A stretch of 64,000 bases of DNA, from positions 186,001-250,000 of the forward strand of contig CAWBYA010000003.1 of the NCBI GenBank assembly GCA_963792895.1, given 5' to 3'. The notes under the pieces were generated by a model. It had not been told where the DNA came from and did no database searches. It worked only from the letters and a program-made list of their open reading frames with translations. Position 1 is the first letter of the stretch. Each line of letters starts with the position of its first letter. Positions 17,601 to 25,153 of the stretch are shown one piece after another. Made by a program: the position numbers and the translations under genes. This DNA is from UBA6912 sp963792895 (GTDB lineage: Bacteria > Actinomycetota > Acidimicrobiia > Spongiisociales > UBA5794).

Positions 17601-19184
17601 ACTCGACTCGACTACACGCTCGTGCTGACCAACTCGGGGAACGAGGCTGCGACCACAATCGTGATCACGGATGCGCCCCCGGCGGGGACCGCTCTGGTTG
17701 CCATCGACGATGGCGGCCTCACCGTCCAGTGCTCTACCGACGGCGTGACCTTCGGGGCATGCCCGGCCGACCTCTCCACCGTCGTCGACGTGGAGTGGTC
17801 GACGTCTGCCCTCGGCAACGACACCCCGGTGACCGTGGGCTTCACCGTCGAGGTCGCCCTCCCGATCGCCGACGGCACCATCGTCCCCAACACGGCGACC
17901 GTCACCACGGCGGAAACGGGAGCCGTCGACTCGAACGACGTCTCCACGATCATCACGGCGGCGCCTCTCCTGGCGCTCGCCAAGGCGGTTGCGCCATCCG
18001 GCACTGTCGCTCCGGGAGACGTGCTGACCTACACCCTCGATTGGGCGAACGATGGTTCGGCGGATGCGACCAACGTGGCGGTCGTCGACAGCATCCCAGC
18101 CGGCTCGGTCTACGTCCCGGGCAGCGCATCGCCCGGCGCCGAGTTTCTCGTCGGCAACGCCTATGTACCCGCCGAGCCACCGGATCCCGCGTCGGTAGGA
18201 GGTCTTCGCTGGTTCGAGCCGACGCTCGGTTACGGGACCACAGGGACCGCCGGCTTCCAGGTTCGCCTCGCAGACGTTCTCCCAGTTGCCAGCACGATCG
18301 ACAACACCGCGTCGATCGTCGCCGACGGGCTGACCCCGCTCGAAGCAACCGTGTCCAGCCCGGTGGACGCGGCCCCGCTGCTCACGATCGAGAAGGCAGC
18401 GCTCGCTTCGAGCGTGGAGCCCGGCGGGGAGCTGACGTATCGCATCAGCGTCGCCGTGGCCGGAGATGCTCCGGCAGATCCGCTGATCGTCACGGACGTT
18501 CTTCCTGCCGTGACCGAGTTCGTGTCTGCAAGCGGCGGAGCGACGCATGCCGCCGGCACGGTGACATGGGATCTCGGCGCCCAGGACCCGGGTTTCACCA
18601 CCGACCTCTTCGTCACCGTTCGCCTCGTGGGGCTCGTTGCTGGAGGCGACGAGATCATCAACGACGTGGTCGGCAACGCTCCAGGGACGAGCGATGTGGC
18701 TGACACGGCTGTCGCCGTGGCGCAGGCAGCGGCCGAGCTCGAAGTCACCAAGAACGGCTCCGTGTCCACGGTCGGTGTCGGAGATCCCACGACCTTCACG
18801 ATCACGGTGCGCAACACCGGCAACGGCATCGCTACGGCCGTGACCGTTGCCGATCTGCTTCCGCCGGAACTGCGGTACGTCTCGGCGAGCCCCCTGCCGT
18901 CCACAACGTCTCCGCTCACCTGGGAGATCGGCGATCTCATGCCGGGAGCCGCTGTCTTGATCTCGATCGTGGCCGAGGTCGACAACCCAGGGACGATCAC
19001 CAACGTGGCAGCGGCGTCGGCCATCAACGCCTCTCCCGTCGAGGCGCAGGTCACGATCATCACGGAAGCGCTACCGCGTACGGGCGGCAACGTGGACCAC
19101 GCCATTCGCCTCGGGCTGTACGCCCTCATGCTCGGCGCAGCGCTGGTGCTCGCCTCGTCGAATCGGCGACGCCGACACGCCTGA
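11628..19184 (+). CDS. Giant secreted LPXTG-anchored protein of DUF11-like repeats
   Basis: A 2518-residue extracellular protein. It opens with a signal peptide (basic start, hydrophobic stretch about 12-35, cleavage after QALA). It closes with a sorting signal: LPRTG at 2482-2486, a hydrophobic helix and an RRRR tail, so a sortase should link it to peptidoglycan. Between these I count about sixteen DUF11-like immunoglobulin-fold repeats of 130-170 residues, each starting with a strand ending in a lysine (LAK, LTK, IEK), then YTLTVTN-like and VTDVLPAG-like motifs. The early repeats are the most divergent; the last six are shorter and more alike. Likely a fibrous surface stalk or adhesin. No sortase gene is in the window. 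Confidence 0.9.
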   Translation: MSVGPWFCRARLLLAAFLALTASVVAVTGTPQALADGTPNISLSKDAPAELLYGLDAHVTLTASNPSSETAIGYNLSFRDVLPDGTSYVGGSGNPAPTTVLTNQPNSGETTLIWENLADLTPASSFAIEYDVRHSTTTLDVGDVYTNSAGAYVNSDPRYVPDFNATSGVPIPGFASYTGWSETTADTEITAIEITKDEPNAEGELLRGLHDYQTVYTLTVQNNYVNPTDAISIDDYLPAGLEYLACGDVDNTVDAPTNPGSTEEYPGSGAINPGNAPAAADCIDASSVDTVSIDPDGTGPLPSDVYTHVEWDALGALAPGGFLTIQYVAAVPVRENTLTWPNGEPAPALLGQAANLDNNSGDETIDEDALENLAVASGDYNGVLPVTDSHSITRTAEDLSVHKSVSDAAINQGDIDTWTLLIETSEYRFVDDVRVTDTVPDGLCPLASSNLESDTTADCAPSGDLPSSPYTTVDENPNGTWTLFWNSSTVPELARMQPSSNFTITFPTRTRIFYQEGFGNATPVLARDSWENSVSIAGADFIRCAPADPDCTGTGTKIDADEIDGEDDIDESSAGQAASGPSIGKQVSTPGAVPLDCAAAGYVDTVASSYGPGDRVCWLLRVDFPSALDTGGATVHDFVPPGSTYESGSAIPTVNNTAPIASFDDTVPGVLAWTLGSGGFTDVALVFEVRFSTILGGPDSGTTADILSNLMKFNHTNTAGAAFPLRDQADFEWAEAQLDLVKGVAIVDGDGNTGTTGDQTMHSPPQDGLTVTGGNAAQYQLDISNIGSRDAENVEVWDLLPPVIDCSMVSLISDSGTCNDRGTLGDPTDDRIEWTGLMVDAADARPVTYWVTFPTTVAPGDELDNTAGVRAYTSATNLGTDFPYVPEDNIDPGQAGSENTTEADDPSDVVIENVAIAKSRTTGVDEGGNTDVEATIGETVTYTVDVTIPFGTTVYGGASASDALGTRQTYVPGSLVATLNGGDAATAGLTVDDTGNIVSVAFPDPYTPAGPGDDLLRLVFSATVDDEAANVRGGAALSNIAVFDWEDAGGGASSVSDAVATPIVEPNLALAKNENDGDDVVDPGQIVHYTLTVTNADDPPPNVSTAHDLTIVDVVPAGMTPVDGGGTPVPDAGTVPPNGGTWDVGARTITWTLAALANDGTATFEYDVRVDDPVVSSAVFTNTALVTGSSMEDSPSGERTGGTGYSDTADDTVTAVLISNAKSVTPSAGTIGDDLSYTLTVTIPAGIEAFYGTVIDVLPDGIDFDGYAAASCTSGCPPSVTVSPLPAVANPDGSTSLGWFFGDVAAHTAPRTLTLTFDAHIDDQYEPEATPVSDGHTLTNRVTSYWDLSDEGNPPPVSIPDPGDFDSASDEATAAVDVDEPNLGLDKDVSGDGDDDDVRNAEAGDSFTYSITVENTGTSPAYDVTVTDMPDAELTNVVPASGAGYVADGWTAGDPDIVWLIPGPIDPGAANAVTLTYTAELVSSLGLSEGQLVINTADAPSYFGVPSAERIANGFDYIDYDDVASDTVTLDLAFPILSADKTTGLAGFPDSGPAELLQPFPWRIVITNDSTVATAFDVEIRDRLPANWSYDAASAVVAPGGAVEPIIAPDPLGDGLIWPALGDLAPGATMTLTFTATPQLGAEADAGVGAGNPHTNSARATALDASGNAGNADAIYSSGSDTSSAILSIPELALTKTPDGDPAVAGMPSQFQVLVENVGGATARNVTVTDVLPAGLSYTPGTATAAPPTGFSESSATPGPGPGETTIVWVVTDIAASGSVEIIVPVDVDAPQPDGTVLVNSASAAADETPTAVSDTGSLIVSSAPVWTDASAKTATPADGTPVTPDDQIDYTVHYENTGNENATGVVIVDDIPANATYAPGSASSAPAVAVEFRVGASYQPAEPANPDLVEGLRWLVGDVTIGTGGDASFSVTVDNPLPNGTVITNTAALTSDQTPGGVSLGPVSHAVGSAPILDLAKSVSDTALDLNVEGTRLDYTLVLTNSGNEAATTIVITDAPPAGTALVAIDDGGLTVQCSTDGVTFGACPADLSTVVDVEWSTSALGNDTPVTVGFTVEVALPIADGTIVPNTATVTTAETGAVDSNDVSTIITAAPLLALAKAVAPSGTVAPGDVLTYTLDWANDGSADATNVAVVDSIPAGSVYVPGSASPGAEFLVGNAYVPAEPPDPASVGGLRWFEPTLGYGTTGTAGFQVRLADVLPVASTIDNTASIVADGLTPLEATVSSPVDAAPLLTIEKAALASSVEPGGELTYRISVAVAGDAPADPLIVTDVLPAVTEFVSASGGATHAAGTVTWDLGAQDPGFTTDLFVTVRLVGLVAGGDEIINDVVGNAPGTSDVADTAVAVAQAAAELEVTKNGSVSTVGVGDPTTFTITVRNTGNGIATAVTVADLLPPELRYVSASPLPSTTSPLTWEIGDLMPGAAVLISIVAEVDNPGTITNVAAASAINASPVEAQVTIITEALPRTGGNVDHAIRLGLYALMLGAALVLASSNRRRRHA

Positions 19185-19228
19185 GCCCGGCCGGCGGTCG
19201 ACCGCGCTCCGCACACGAGCGGCCGGGC
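19185..19228. terminator. Hairpin after the surface-protein gene
   Basis: A 9-bp stem (19185-19193 with 19220-19228) encloses a perfect 12-nt palindrome (19194-19205). It begins right after the stop codon; there is no T-run. Confidence 0.45.
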
Positions 19229-19250
19229 AGGCAACCGGCGTCATGAGGGG

Positions 19251-19256
19251 TACGAT
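19251..19256 (+). promoter_or_regulatory. Leaderless-type -10 element of mfd
   Basis: TACGAT ends 8 nt before GTG 19265; no Shine-Dalgarno sequence. Confidence 0.45.
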
Positions 19257-19264
19257 GCTCGGCC

Positions 19265-22200
19265 GTGACTCCACCCCTCTCTGTTCTCCTCGACAGGTGG
19301 CCGGCCGCTCGCACGCCTGCCATCCCGAGCCGCATCGCTGTTCCACCTGCGCTGCGGGCGCTCACGCTCGCCGCCGTCGGCCGCGACGTAGCCGGTCCCG
19401 TCCTCGCTCTCGTCCCCGGGGAGCGTGACGCGGAGGACCTCGTCGACGATCTCGCCCTGTTCAGCGACGCCGCATTGCTCCTCCCGGCCTGGGGAACCCT
19501 CCCGTTCGAGCACATCTCACCCAACATCTCGACCATGGCCGCACGGTGTGAGGCACGACACCGACTGGTATCGGGTGGACCGGGTGTCATCGTCGTCGCG
19601 TCGGTGCGTGCCGCCATTCAGCGCGTCAGCCCGACCCGGATCGAACCGATCGCCATCGCTACCGGCGACGAGCGTGACTTCGACGGCCTCGTCGCCGAAC
19701 TCGCCGGGGCGGGCTACACGAGGACGGACCGCGTCGAAGGGCGCGGTGAGTTCGCAGTGAGGGGTGGCATCATCGACATCTCCCCGGCGCAGGGCGGTGA
19801 TCCCATGCGTATCGAGTTCTGGGGCGATGAGGCGGCGGAGATCCGGTCGTTCTCGGCGAAGACGCAGCGATCGACTGATCTCGTCGACAGCGTGGTTGCG
19901 TACCCGGCGCGCGAGATGATGCCGGGCCCCGGCATTCGCGAGGCGGCCAAGGTGCTCGTGGTCGACGAGCCCTGGGCCGTGGCTACGTGGGACCGCATTG
20001 CAGACGGGCTCACGTTCCCCGGCATCGAGAGCTGGCTGCCGTGGCTGGCCCCTGAGCGGTCGCTTCTCGATGAGTCGGCTGCATCCCTCGTCGTTTTCGA
20101 CGCGACCCAGTGCAAAGCACGCGCCGCCGAGCTCGTGCGGGAGGAGGAGGATCTGGCAGCCGCACTGGCGGAGACGTGGGGCCACGGCGCACCCGAGGCC
20201 GGCGCCCACCCGCTCCTCTACCTCGATCTCGGTCCGCGCCTCGAGGCGCGAGAGCATCTCGACGCCCCTCCGGCCGCCGCAGGGCCCGGGGACGAGGCAC
20301 TGACGGTGCGAGGGCTCGACGCGGTGCCGGGTGACGCCGATTCGATCGGGGCCGCTATCACCCGGTGGAAGAAGCGCAACGTCGACATCGTGATCGCCAT
20401 GGACGGCGATGCAGCTGCGACACGTGTGTCGCGCCTCCTCGGCGAGGCCGGGACGTACATCCCCAAGCTCGATGCGCTCACCGACGTGCAGCCTGCTGTC
20501 TTGCCGTTCGGCATCCATCGCGGTTTCGTCGCCGAGTGGCTGCGGATCGGCGTTGTGGGCGAACAAGAAGTGGCCGGGCGGCGCCGCTCACACCGCAGAC
20601 CAGGCCATCGCCGCACCGCTGCGACAGGTGACGCCTACCGAGACCTGCGGCCCGGCGACTTCGTCGTCCACCACCACCACGGCATCGGCCGTTTCGAGGG
20701 GCTGGTGCACCGTGACATCGCAGGAGTCGAGCGCGACTACTTGCTCGTCGCCTACGCCGGCGAGGACCGCCTGTACGTGCCGACCGATCAGCTTGCCGCA
20801 GTCCGTCGGTATACGGGCGGAGAGACACCCAGGCTGTCGCGCATGGGTGGCGCCGACTGGGCGACGACCCGTGGCAAGGTGCGCAAGGCGATTGCCGTCG
20901 TGGCCGAGCAGGTCGTCGACCTCCATCGCAAGCGGGCGCTCGCAACCGGTCACCACTTCCCTCCGGACACCCCGTGGCAGCGTGAGTTCGAGGCTGCGTT
21001 CCCCTACGAGGAGACCCCTGACCAGCTCACAGCCATCGGTGACGTCAAAGCCGACATGGAGAAGGCGGAGCCCATGGACCGCCTCGTGTTCGGCGACGTC
21101 GGCTTCGGCAAGACGGAGGTGGCGCTCCGGGCAGCCTTCAAAGCGGTGCAAGGCGGCAAGCAGGCGGCAGTGCTCGTGCCCACAACCCTGCTTGCGCAGC
21201 AGCATCTCGCCACGTTCGAGGACCGTCTGGCGCCCTATCCGATACGCGTTGCGATGCTCAGCCGCTTCCTCACCTCCGCCGAACAGAGAGGCGTGCTCGC
21301 CGAGCTGGCGGCCGGCTCAGTCGACATCGTCATCGGCACCCATCGCCTGCTCTCCGAGGACGTGACCTTCAAGGACCTCGGGTTGCTGGTGGTTGACGAG
21401 GAGCAGCGGTTCGGGGTTGCGGCGAAGGACAAGCTGAAGCGGATCCGGACGTCCGTTGACGTGTTGACGTTGACGGCAACGCCAATCCCTCGGACGCTGG
21501 AGATGGCGCTGACCGGAATCAGGGAGGTCAGCAACATTCGCACCCCGCCTGAGGATCGGCACCCAATCCTCACTTACGTAGGCCCCTACGACGAGCAGGC
21601 CGTCTCGGCTGCGATCCGGCGTGAGATGCTGCGCGAGGGCCAGGTGTTCTATGTCCACAACCGCATCCAGTCGATCGACCACGCCGTCGAGCGTCTCCGC
21701 CGCCTCGTACCCGATGCACGCTACGCCGTCGCTCACGGGCGGATGAGCGAGGGTCAGCTCGAGCAGGTGATGTTCGAGTTCTGGAACCGCGGGTACGACG
21801 TGCTGGTCGCCACCACCATCATCGAGTCGGGCCTCGATTTGCCGCAGGTCAACACGCTGATCGTAGAGCGAGCCGAGCGTCTCGGGCTGGCGCAGCTCTA
21901 CCAGCTGCGGGGCCGCGTCGGACGGTCGAACCAACGTGCCTATGCCTATCTCTTTCACCCGCCGAGCGAGCGTCTCACCGAGGACGCCTACCGCCGGCTC
22001 GAGGCGATCGGCGAGTTCGCCGACCTCGGTTCCGGTTTCGAGCTCGCGATGCGCGACCTCGAGATTCGCGGTGCGGGGAGCATCCTCAGCGAGACGCAGG
22101 CGGGCCACATCGCCGCCGTCGGCTTCGACCTGTACGTCGAGCTGATGGCCGATGCGGTGAGCGAGTTGAAGGGCGAACCCATCGAAACCGAGGATGTGCC

Positions 22201-22624
22201 CGACGTTCGCATCGACGTGCCGGTCGATGCCCACCTGCCGGATGACTACGTGCCCGGCGCCGACCAGCGCCTGGAGGCGTATCGCCGTTTGGCGGCGGCG
22301 ACGACCACAGACGAGGCCGAGGACGTCGCGGCTGAATGGCGCGATCGGTTCGGTGATCTCCCCGCGGCTGCCGAGGCACTCGTCGACGTCGCACGGCTTC
22401 GCGTCGAGGCGATCCGTATCGGCCTGGCGGAGATCGTCAAAGTGCGCAACGAGGTGCGGCTTGCTCCTGTCTCGCTCCGCGCTGCGGAGGAGGTGCGGCT
22501 CGAGCGCTTGGCGCGCGGCGCGGTCGTTCGGGGGGACGTGATGTTCATCCGGGCGCCGAAGACGAACCTCGTGGCGGCGCTGCTCGACTTCCTCCGTAAG
22601 ATGTGGCCACCGGTCGAGGAGTAG
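19265..22624 (+). CDS. mfd: Transcription-repair coupling factor
   Basis: A 1119-residue full-length Mfd, the ATPase that pushes stalled RNA polymerase off DNA and recruits UvrA. In order: UvrB-homology N-terminal module (GTLPFEHISPN, GEFAVRGGIIDI), polymerase-interaction domain (about 460-530, HHHHGIGRFEGLVHR), RecG-like translocase (Walker A GDVGFGKTEVA at about 609, DEEQRFGV, TATPIPRTLEMALTG, QLRGRVGRS) and the C-terminal UvrA-binding domain. The GTG start lacks a ribosome-binding site and seems leaderless. Followed 5 nt later by the SurA-like gene, a pairing that recurs in bacteria. Confidence 0.96.
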   Translation: MTPPLSVLLDRWPAARTPAIPSRIAVPPALRALTLAAVGRDVAGPVLALVPGERDAEDLVDDLALFSDAALLLPAWGTLPFEHISPNISTMAARCEARHRLVSGGPGVIVVASVRAAIQRVSPTRIEPIAIATGDERDFDGLVAELAGAGYTRTDRVEGRGEFAVRGGIIDISPAQGGDPMRIEFWGDEAAEIRSFSAKTQRSTDLVDSVVAYPAREMMPGPGIREAAKVLVVDEPWAVATWDRIADGLTFPGIESWLPWLAPERSLLDESAASLVVFDATQCKARAAELVREEEDLAAALAETWGHGAPEAGAHPLLYLDLGPRLEAREHLDAPPAAAGPGDEALTVRGLDAVPGDADSIGAAITRWKKRNVDIVIAMDGDAAATRVSRLLGEAGTYIPKLDALTDVQPAVLPFGIHRGFVAEWLRIGVVGEQEVAGRRRSHRRPGHRRTAATGDAYRDLRPGDFVVHHHHGIGRFEGLVHRDIAGVERDYLLVAYAGEDRLYVPTDQLAAVRRYTGGETPRLSRMGGADWATTRGKVRKAIAVVAEQVVDLHRKRALATGHHFPPDTPWQREFEAAFPYEETPDQLTAIGDVKADMEKAEPMDRLVFGDVGFGKTEVALRAAFKAVQGGKQAAVLVPTTLLAQQHLATFEDRLAPYPIRVAMLSRFLTSAEQRGVLAELAAGSVDIVIGTHRLLSEDVTFKDLGLLVVDEEQRFGVAAKDKLKRIRTSVDVLTLTATPIPRTLEMALTGIREVSNIRTPPEDRHPILTYVGPYDEQAVSAAIRREMLREGQVFYVHNRIQSIDHAVERLRRLVPDARYAVAHGRMSEGQLEQVMFEFWNRGYDVLVATTIIESGLDLPQVNTLIVERAERLGLAQLYQLRGRVGRSNQRAYAYLFHPPSERLTEDAYRRLEAIGEFADLGSGFELAMRDLEIRGAGSILSETQAGHIAAVGFDLYVELMADAVSELKGEPIETEDVPDVRIDVPVDAHLPDDYVPGADQRLEAYRRLAAATTTDEAEDVAAEWRDRFGDLPAAAEALVDVARLRVEAIRIGLAEIVKVRNEVRLAPVSLRAAEEVRLERLARGAVVRGDVMFIRAPKTNLVAALLDFLRKMWPPVEE

Positions 22625-22629
22625 GAAAC

Positions 22630-23556
22630 GTGACCTTTCGCCGCAAGACAACGCTGATGCTGGCTGTGCTCGTGGTGGCCGTGGCCGGGTGCAGCTCGGC
22701 CGACACGCTTGCGACGGTGAACGGCGATACGATCTCCCGGGGGCAGCTCGAAGCGCTCAACCCGAGCTACGTCGACCTCGCCACGGCTCCGGCCGAGCAG
22801 GTGCGCAACGATGTCACTCAGCTCATCATCAGCGCCGCCATCGCGAGCGCCGCCGAGCAGCAGTACGGCGTCGTGTTCACAGATGCCGACGTTGCTGCCC
22901 GGATCTCCAATCCGCCTGACCGTTATGCGCCGCTTTTCGCCGCCGCCCCCGGTCCCGAGCAGGTCCGGTCGGATGCACTCCAGACGCTCGTGCGCGACAC
23001 CGTCGTCCCGCGGCTGATCGAGGAGCAGTACGGCAGCATCGACGCCTACGTCGCGGCGGAGTCCCAGGACGTCGTGCAGGTATGTGTGCGTCACATCATG
23101 GTGGCCACGGCGGCAGAGGCCGAGGTCGTCGCCCAGCGGCTTGCAGCCGGCGAGGCCTTCGAGGCGGTCCGAGCCGAAGTGTCGCTCGACCAGTCCAGCC
23201 CCGAGGGCCTGCTCACGGTGAACGGGCAATGCCCGGTGCACGTCGGAGCGCTCGGCGAGGAGTTCGCCCGAGCTGCGGCTGAGGCGCCGCTCGGGCAGCC
23301 GACGGGCCCTGTGGCGAGCAACGCCGGCTTCTTCCACATCATCGAAGTCGAGGATCGCGTCAGCCCAGGTGGGGATGTGGCCGACCTGGACCAGTTCCTC
23401 GATCTCCTCGACGGGGCCGCAGCGAGCGCGCTCTTCAACCCGTGGGCAAGCGCCGCGATCCGCGATGCCGACGTCGAAGTGGCGTCCTTCCTCGGCCGCT
23501 GGTCGCCGGACGGCTTGGGAATCGCCGCCCCCGGTGCCACTCCCGCCGGCGGCTGA
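22630..23556 (+). CDS. SurA/PrsA-like peptidyl-prolyl isomerase lipoprotein
   Basis: A 308-residue lipoprotein of the SurA/PrsA foldase group, anchored on the outer face of the membrane. The signal ends in AVAGC with Cys21 as lipidation site. An N-terminal SurA_N-like chaperone part (about 22-140) is followed by a parvulin domain: VCVRHIMVATAAEAEVVAQR, GQCPVHVGALGEEF, GFFHIIEVEDR. It helps exported proteins fold. The parvulin domain is somewhat diverged, so isomerase activity is uncertain. GTG start with AGGA nearby. Sits between mfd and mazG in what looks like one transcription unit. Confidence 0.85.
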   Translation: MTFRRKTTLMLAVLVVAVAGCSSADTLATVNGDTISRGQLEALNPSYVDLATAPAEQVRNDVTQLIISAAIASAAEQQYGVVFTDADVAARISNPPDRYAPLFAAAPGPEQVRSDALQTLVRDTVVPRLIEEQYGSIDAYVAAESQDVVQVCVRHIMVATAAEAEVVAQRLAAGEAFEAVRAEVSLDQSSPEGLLTVNGQCPVHVGALGEEFARAAAEAPLGQPTGPVASNAGFFHIIEVEDRVSPGGDVADLDQFLDLLDGAAASALFNPWASAAIRDADVEVASFLGRWSPDGLGIAAPGATPAGG

Positions 23557-23560
23557 CCCC

Positions 23561-25015
23561 GTGGTCTCTTCGGAGCGCATCGCCGTGGTCGGTCTTGGCC
23601 CCGGCGGGCTCGAGCGGTTGACCGGAGCGGGTCGGGACTTCGTACTCGACCCGGCACGAGCCGTGGTGGTGCGCACGCTCCACCACCCGGCTGCTGCGGA
23701 GCTGGCAGAGCGGCGTGACGTCGCATCGTGTGACGACCTCTACGAGACCGAAGCGGGCTTCGATGGGGTATACGCCGCGATTGCCGACCGAGTGATCGTC
23801 ATGGCGGCAAAGGGGCCCGTGACCTACGCGGTTCCCGGGAGCGCTGCGGTCGGCGAGCGGTCCGTGGCGATCATCCGCAGGCTCGCAGCAGAACGAGAGT
23901 TGGCGACGTCGATCCATCCGGGTGAGTCGTTCCTCGACCTCGTCTGGGTCCAGACGGGGTGCGACCCGATCGCGAACGGAGTCCAGGTCCTCGATGGCAG
24001 GGCCCTGCCCGACCCGCTCCAACTCCACGTGCCGACCGTGGTCACCCAGGTCGACCGGCGCGAGGTGCTTGCCGATGTGGCCGTTGCCCTCGGCCGCACC
24101 CTGCCTGTGGGTACGCCTGTCACTGTGCTCGATCGGCTCGGCGATCCTGACGAGGTCGTGCTCGCCACCACGCTGCAGGAGCTGCCGCGTTACGAACCAG
24201 GTCCCCGCACGTCGCTGTACCTGGATCCGCCCCCGACCGGCTGGTATGGCTTGGTCACGACGAACCGCCGTCTTCGTACAGAGTGTCCCTGGGATCGGGA
24301 GCAGACGCACCACTCGCTGCTTCCGCACCTCATCGAGGAGACGTACGAGACGGTGGAGGCCATCACTCGCCTGGATGCCGACGCTCCGGGCGGCGATCCC
24401 GACTTTGGGGCCTACGCAGAGGTGGAGGAGGAGCTCGGCGATCTGCTGCTCCAGGTGGTGTTCCATGCGACGTTGGCGGAGGAGCCCGGCGCGTTCGGCG
24501 TCGAGGAGATAGCCGAGGGCATCCGTCGCAAGCTGGTGCTGCGCCATCCGCACGTCTTCGGCGAGGTCGAAGCCGACGACGCCACGACCGTCAAGGCGAA
24601 CTGGGAACAGATCAAAGCGGGGGAGAAGGCGCGAGAGTCGCTGATGGACGACGTGCCGCAGGCGATGCCGGCGCTGTCTCGTGCCGACAAGTTGCAGCGC
24701 CGCGCCGCGTCGGCCGGCTTCGACTGGCCCGAACTCGCCCCGGTGTTCGACAAGCTGCGCGAGGAGGTCGAAGAGCTGGCCGCCGACCTGCACGATCCCG
24801 ACCGAGCCGCCCACGAGCTGGGCGACGTGCTGTTCACGGTGGTGAACCTCGCCCGTCACCTCGCAATCGATCCCGAAGTCGCCTTTCGGCGTGCCAACGA
24901 TCGCTTTGCAGAACGCTTTCGCACCATCGAGCGCCTCGCCTCCCTCGCCGGCAAGAGACTGACGGACATGTCGCTGGACGAGCTCGACGCGCTCTGGGAC
25001 CGCGCAAAGGCGTGA
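23561..25015 (+). CDS. mazG: Tetrapyrrole methylase-like / MazG nucleotide pyrophosphohydrolase fusion
   Basis: A 484-residue fusion. Residues 1-220 resemble the SAM-dependent tetrapyrrole methylase fold (VVGLGPGGLERLT, then a VPGSAAVGERS loop), as in Bacillus YabN. Residues 230-484 hold two MazG units, with ECPWDREQTHHSLLPHLIEE and EEELGDLLLQVVFHA in the first and ELGDVLFTVVNLARHL in the second. MazG cleaves non-canonical or excess NTPs to NMP + PPi. Substrates of the methylase-like half are unknown. The start is GTG 23561, 4 nt after the SurA-like gene. A long structured hairpin begins at its stop codon. Confidence 0.9.
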   Translation: MVSSERIAVVGLGPGGLERLTGAGRDFVLDPARAVVVRTLHHPAAAELAERRDVASCDDLYETEAGFDGVYAAIADRVIVMAAKGPVTYAVPGSAAVGERSVAIIRRLAAERELATSIHPGESFLDLVWVQTGCDPIANGVQVLDGRALPDPLQLHVPTVVTQVDRREVLADVAVALGRTLPVGTPVTVLDRLGDPDEVVLATTLQELPRYEPGPRTSLYLDPPPTGWYGLVTTNRRLRTECPWDREQTHHSLLPHLIEETYETVEAITRLDADAPGGDPDFGAYAEVEEELGDLLLQVVFHATLAEEPGAFGVEEIAEGIRRKLVLRHPHVFGEVEADDATTVKANWEQIKAGEKARESLMDDVPQAMPALSRADKLQRRAASAGFDWPELAPVFDKLREEVEELAADLHDPDRAAHELGDVLFTVVNLARHLAIDPEVAFRRANDRFAERFRTIERLASLAGKRLTDMSLDELDALWDRAKA

Positions 25016-25017
25016 TC

Positions 25018-25071
25018 TCGTTCTTGCGTGGTTCGGGTGCCGGAAACGGCACCTCATCCACGCCAGAACGA
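25018..25071 (+). terminator. Long two-stem hairpin with a GAAA loop between mazG and eno
   Basis: Outer stem 25018-25031 with 25058-25071 (13 of 14 pairs), symmetric 4-nt internal loop, inner 7-bp stem 25036-25042 with 25047-25053, and a GAAA tetraloop at 25043-25046. Starts 3 nt after the mazG stop. No T-run follows, so it may be a transcript-stabilising or regulatory RNA structure rather than an intrinsic terminator. Confidence 0.55.
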
Positions 25072-25117
25072 ATGCCGCACCAGGGGCCGGGTCCTCTGCG
25101 TTCCTCCCGGCCCGTGA

Positions 25118-25123
25118 TAGCCT
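25118..25123 (+). promoter_or_regulatory. Probable -10 element of the eno operon
   Basis: TAGCCT, 30 nt ahead of GTG 25154; the leader has an AGAAAGGG site. Same hexamer as at the leaderless starts elsewhere in the window. Confidence 0.4.
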
Positions 25124-25153
25124 CGCACGCGACATCTGAGAAAGGGCCCACAC

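Noticed and set aside
15948..18548. An 866-codon open frame on the minus strand inside the giant surface-protein gene
   Set aside because: Composition is arginine/glycine-rich with no domain or signal; it mirrors the repetitive, high-GC codon use of the plus-strand gene. Similar long antisense frames occur at 11856-13535 and 13611-15635.
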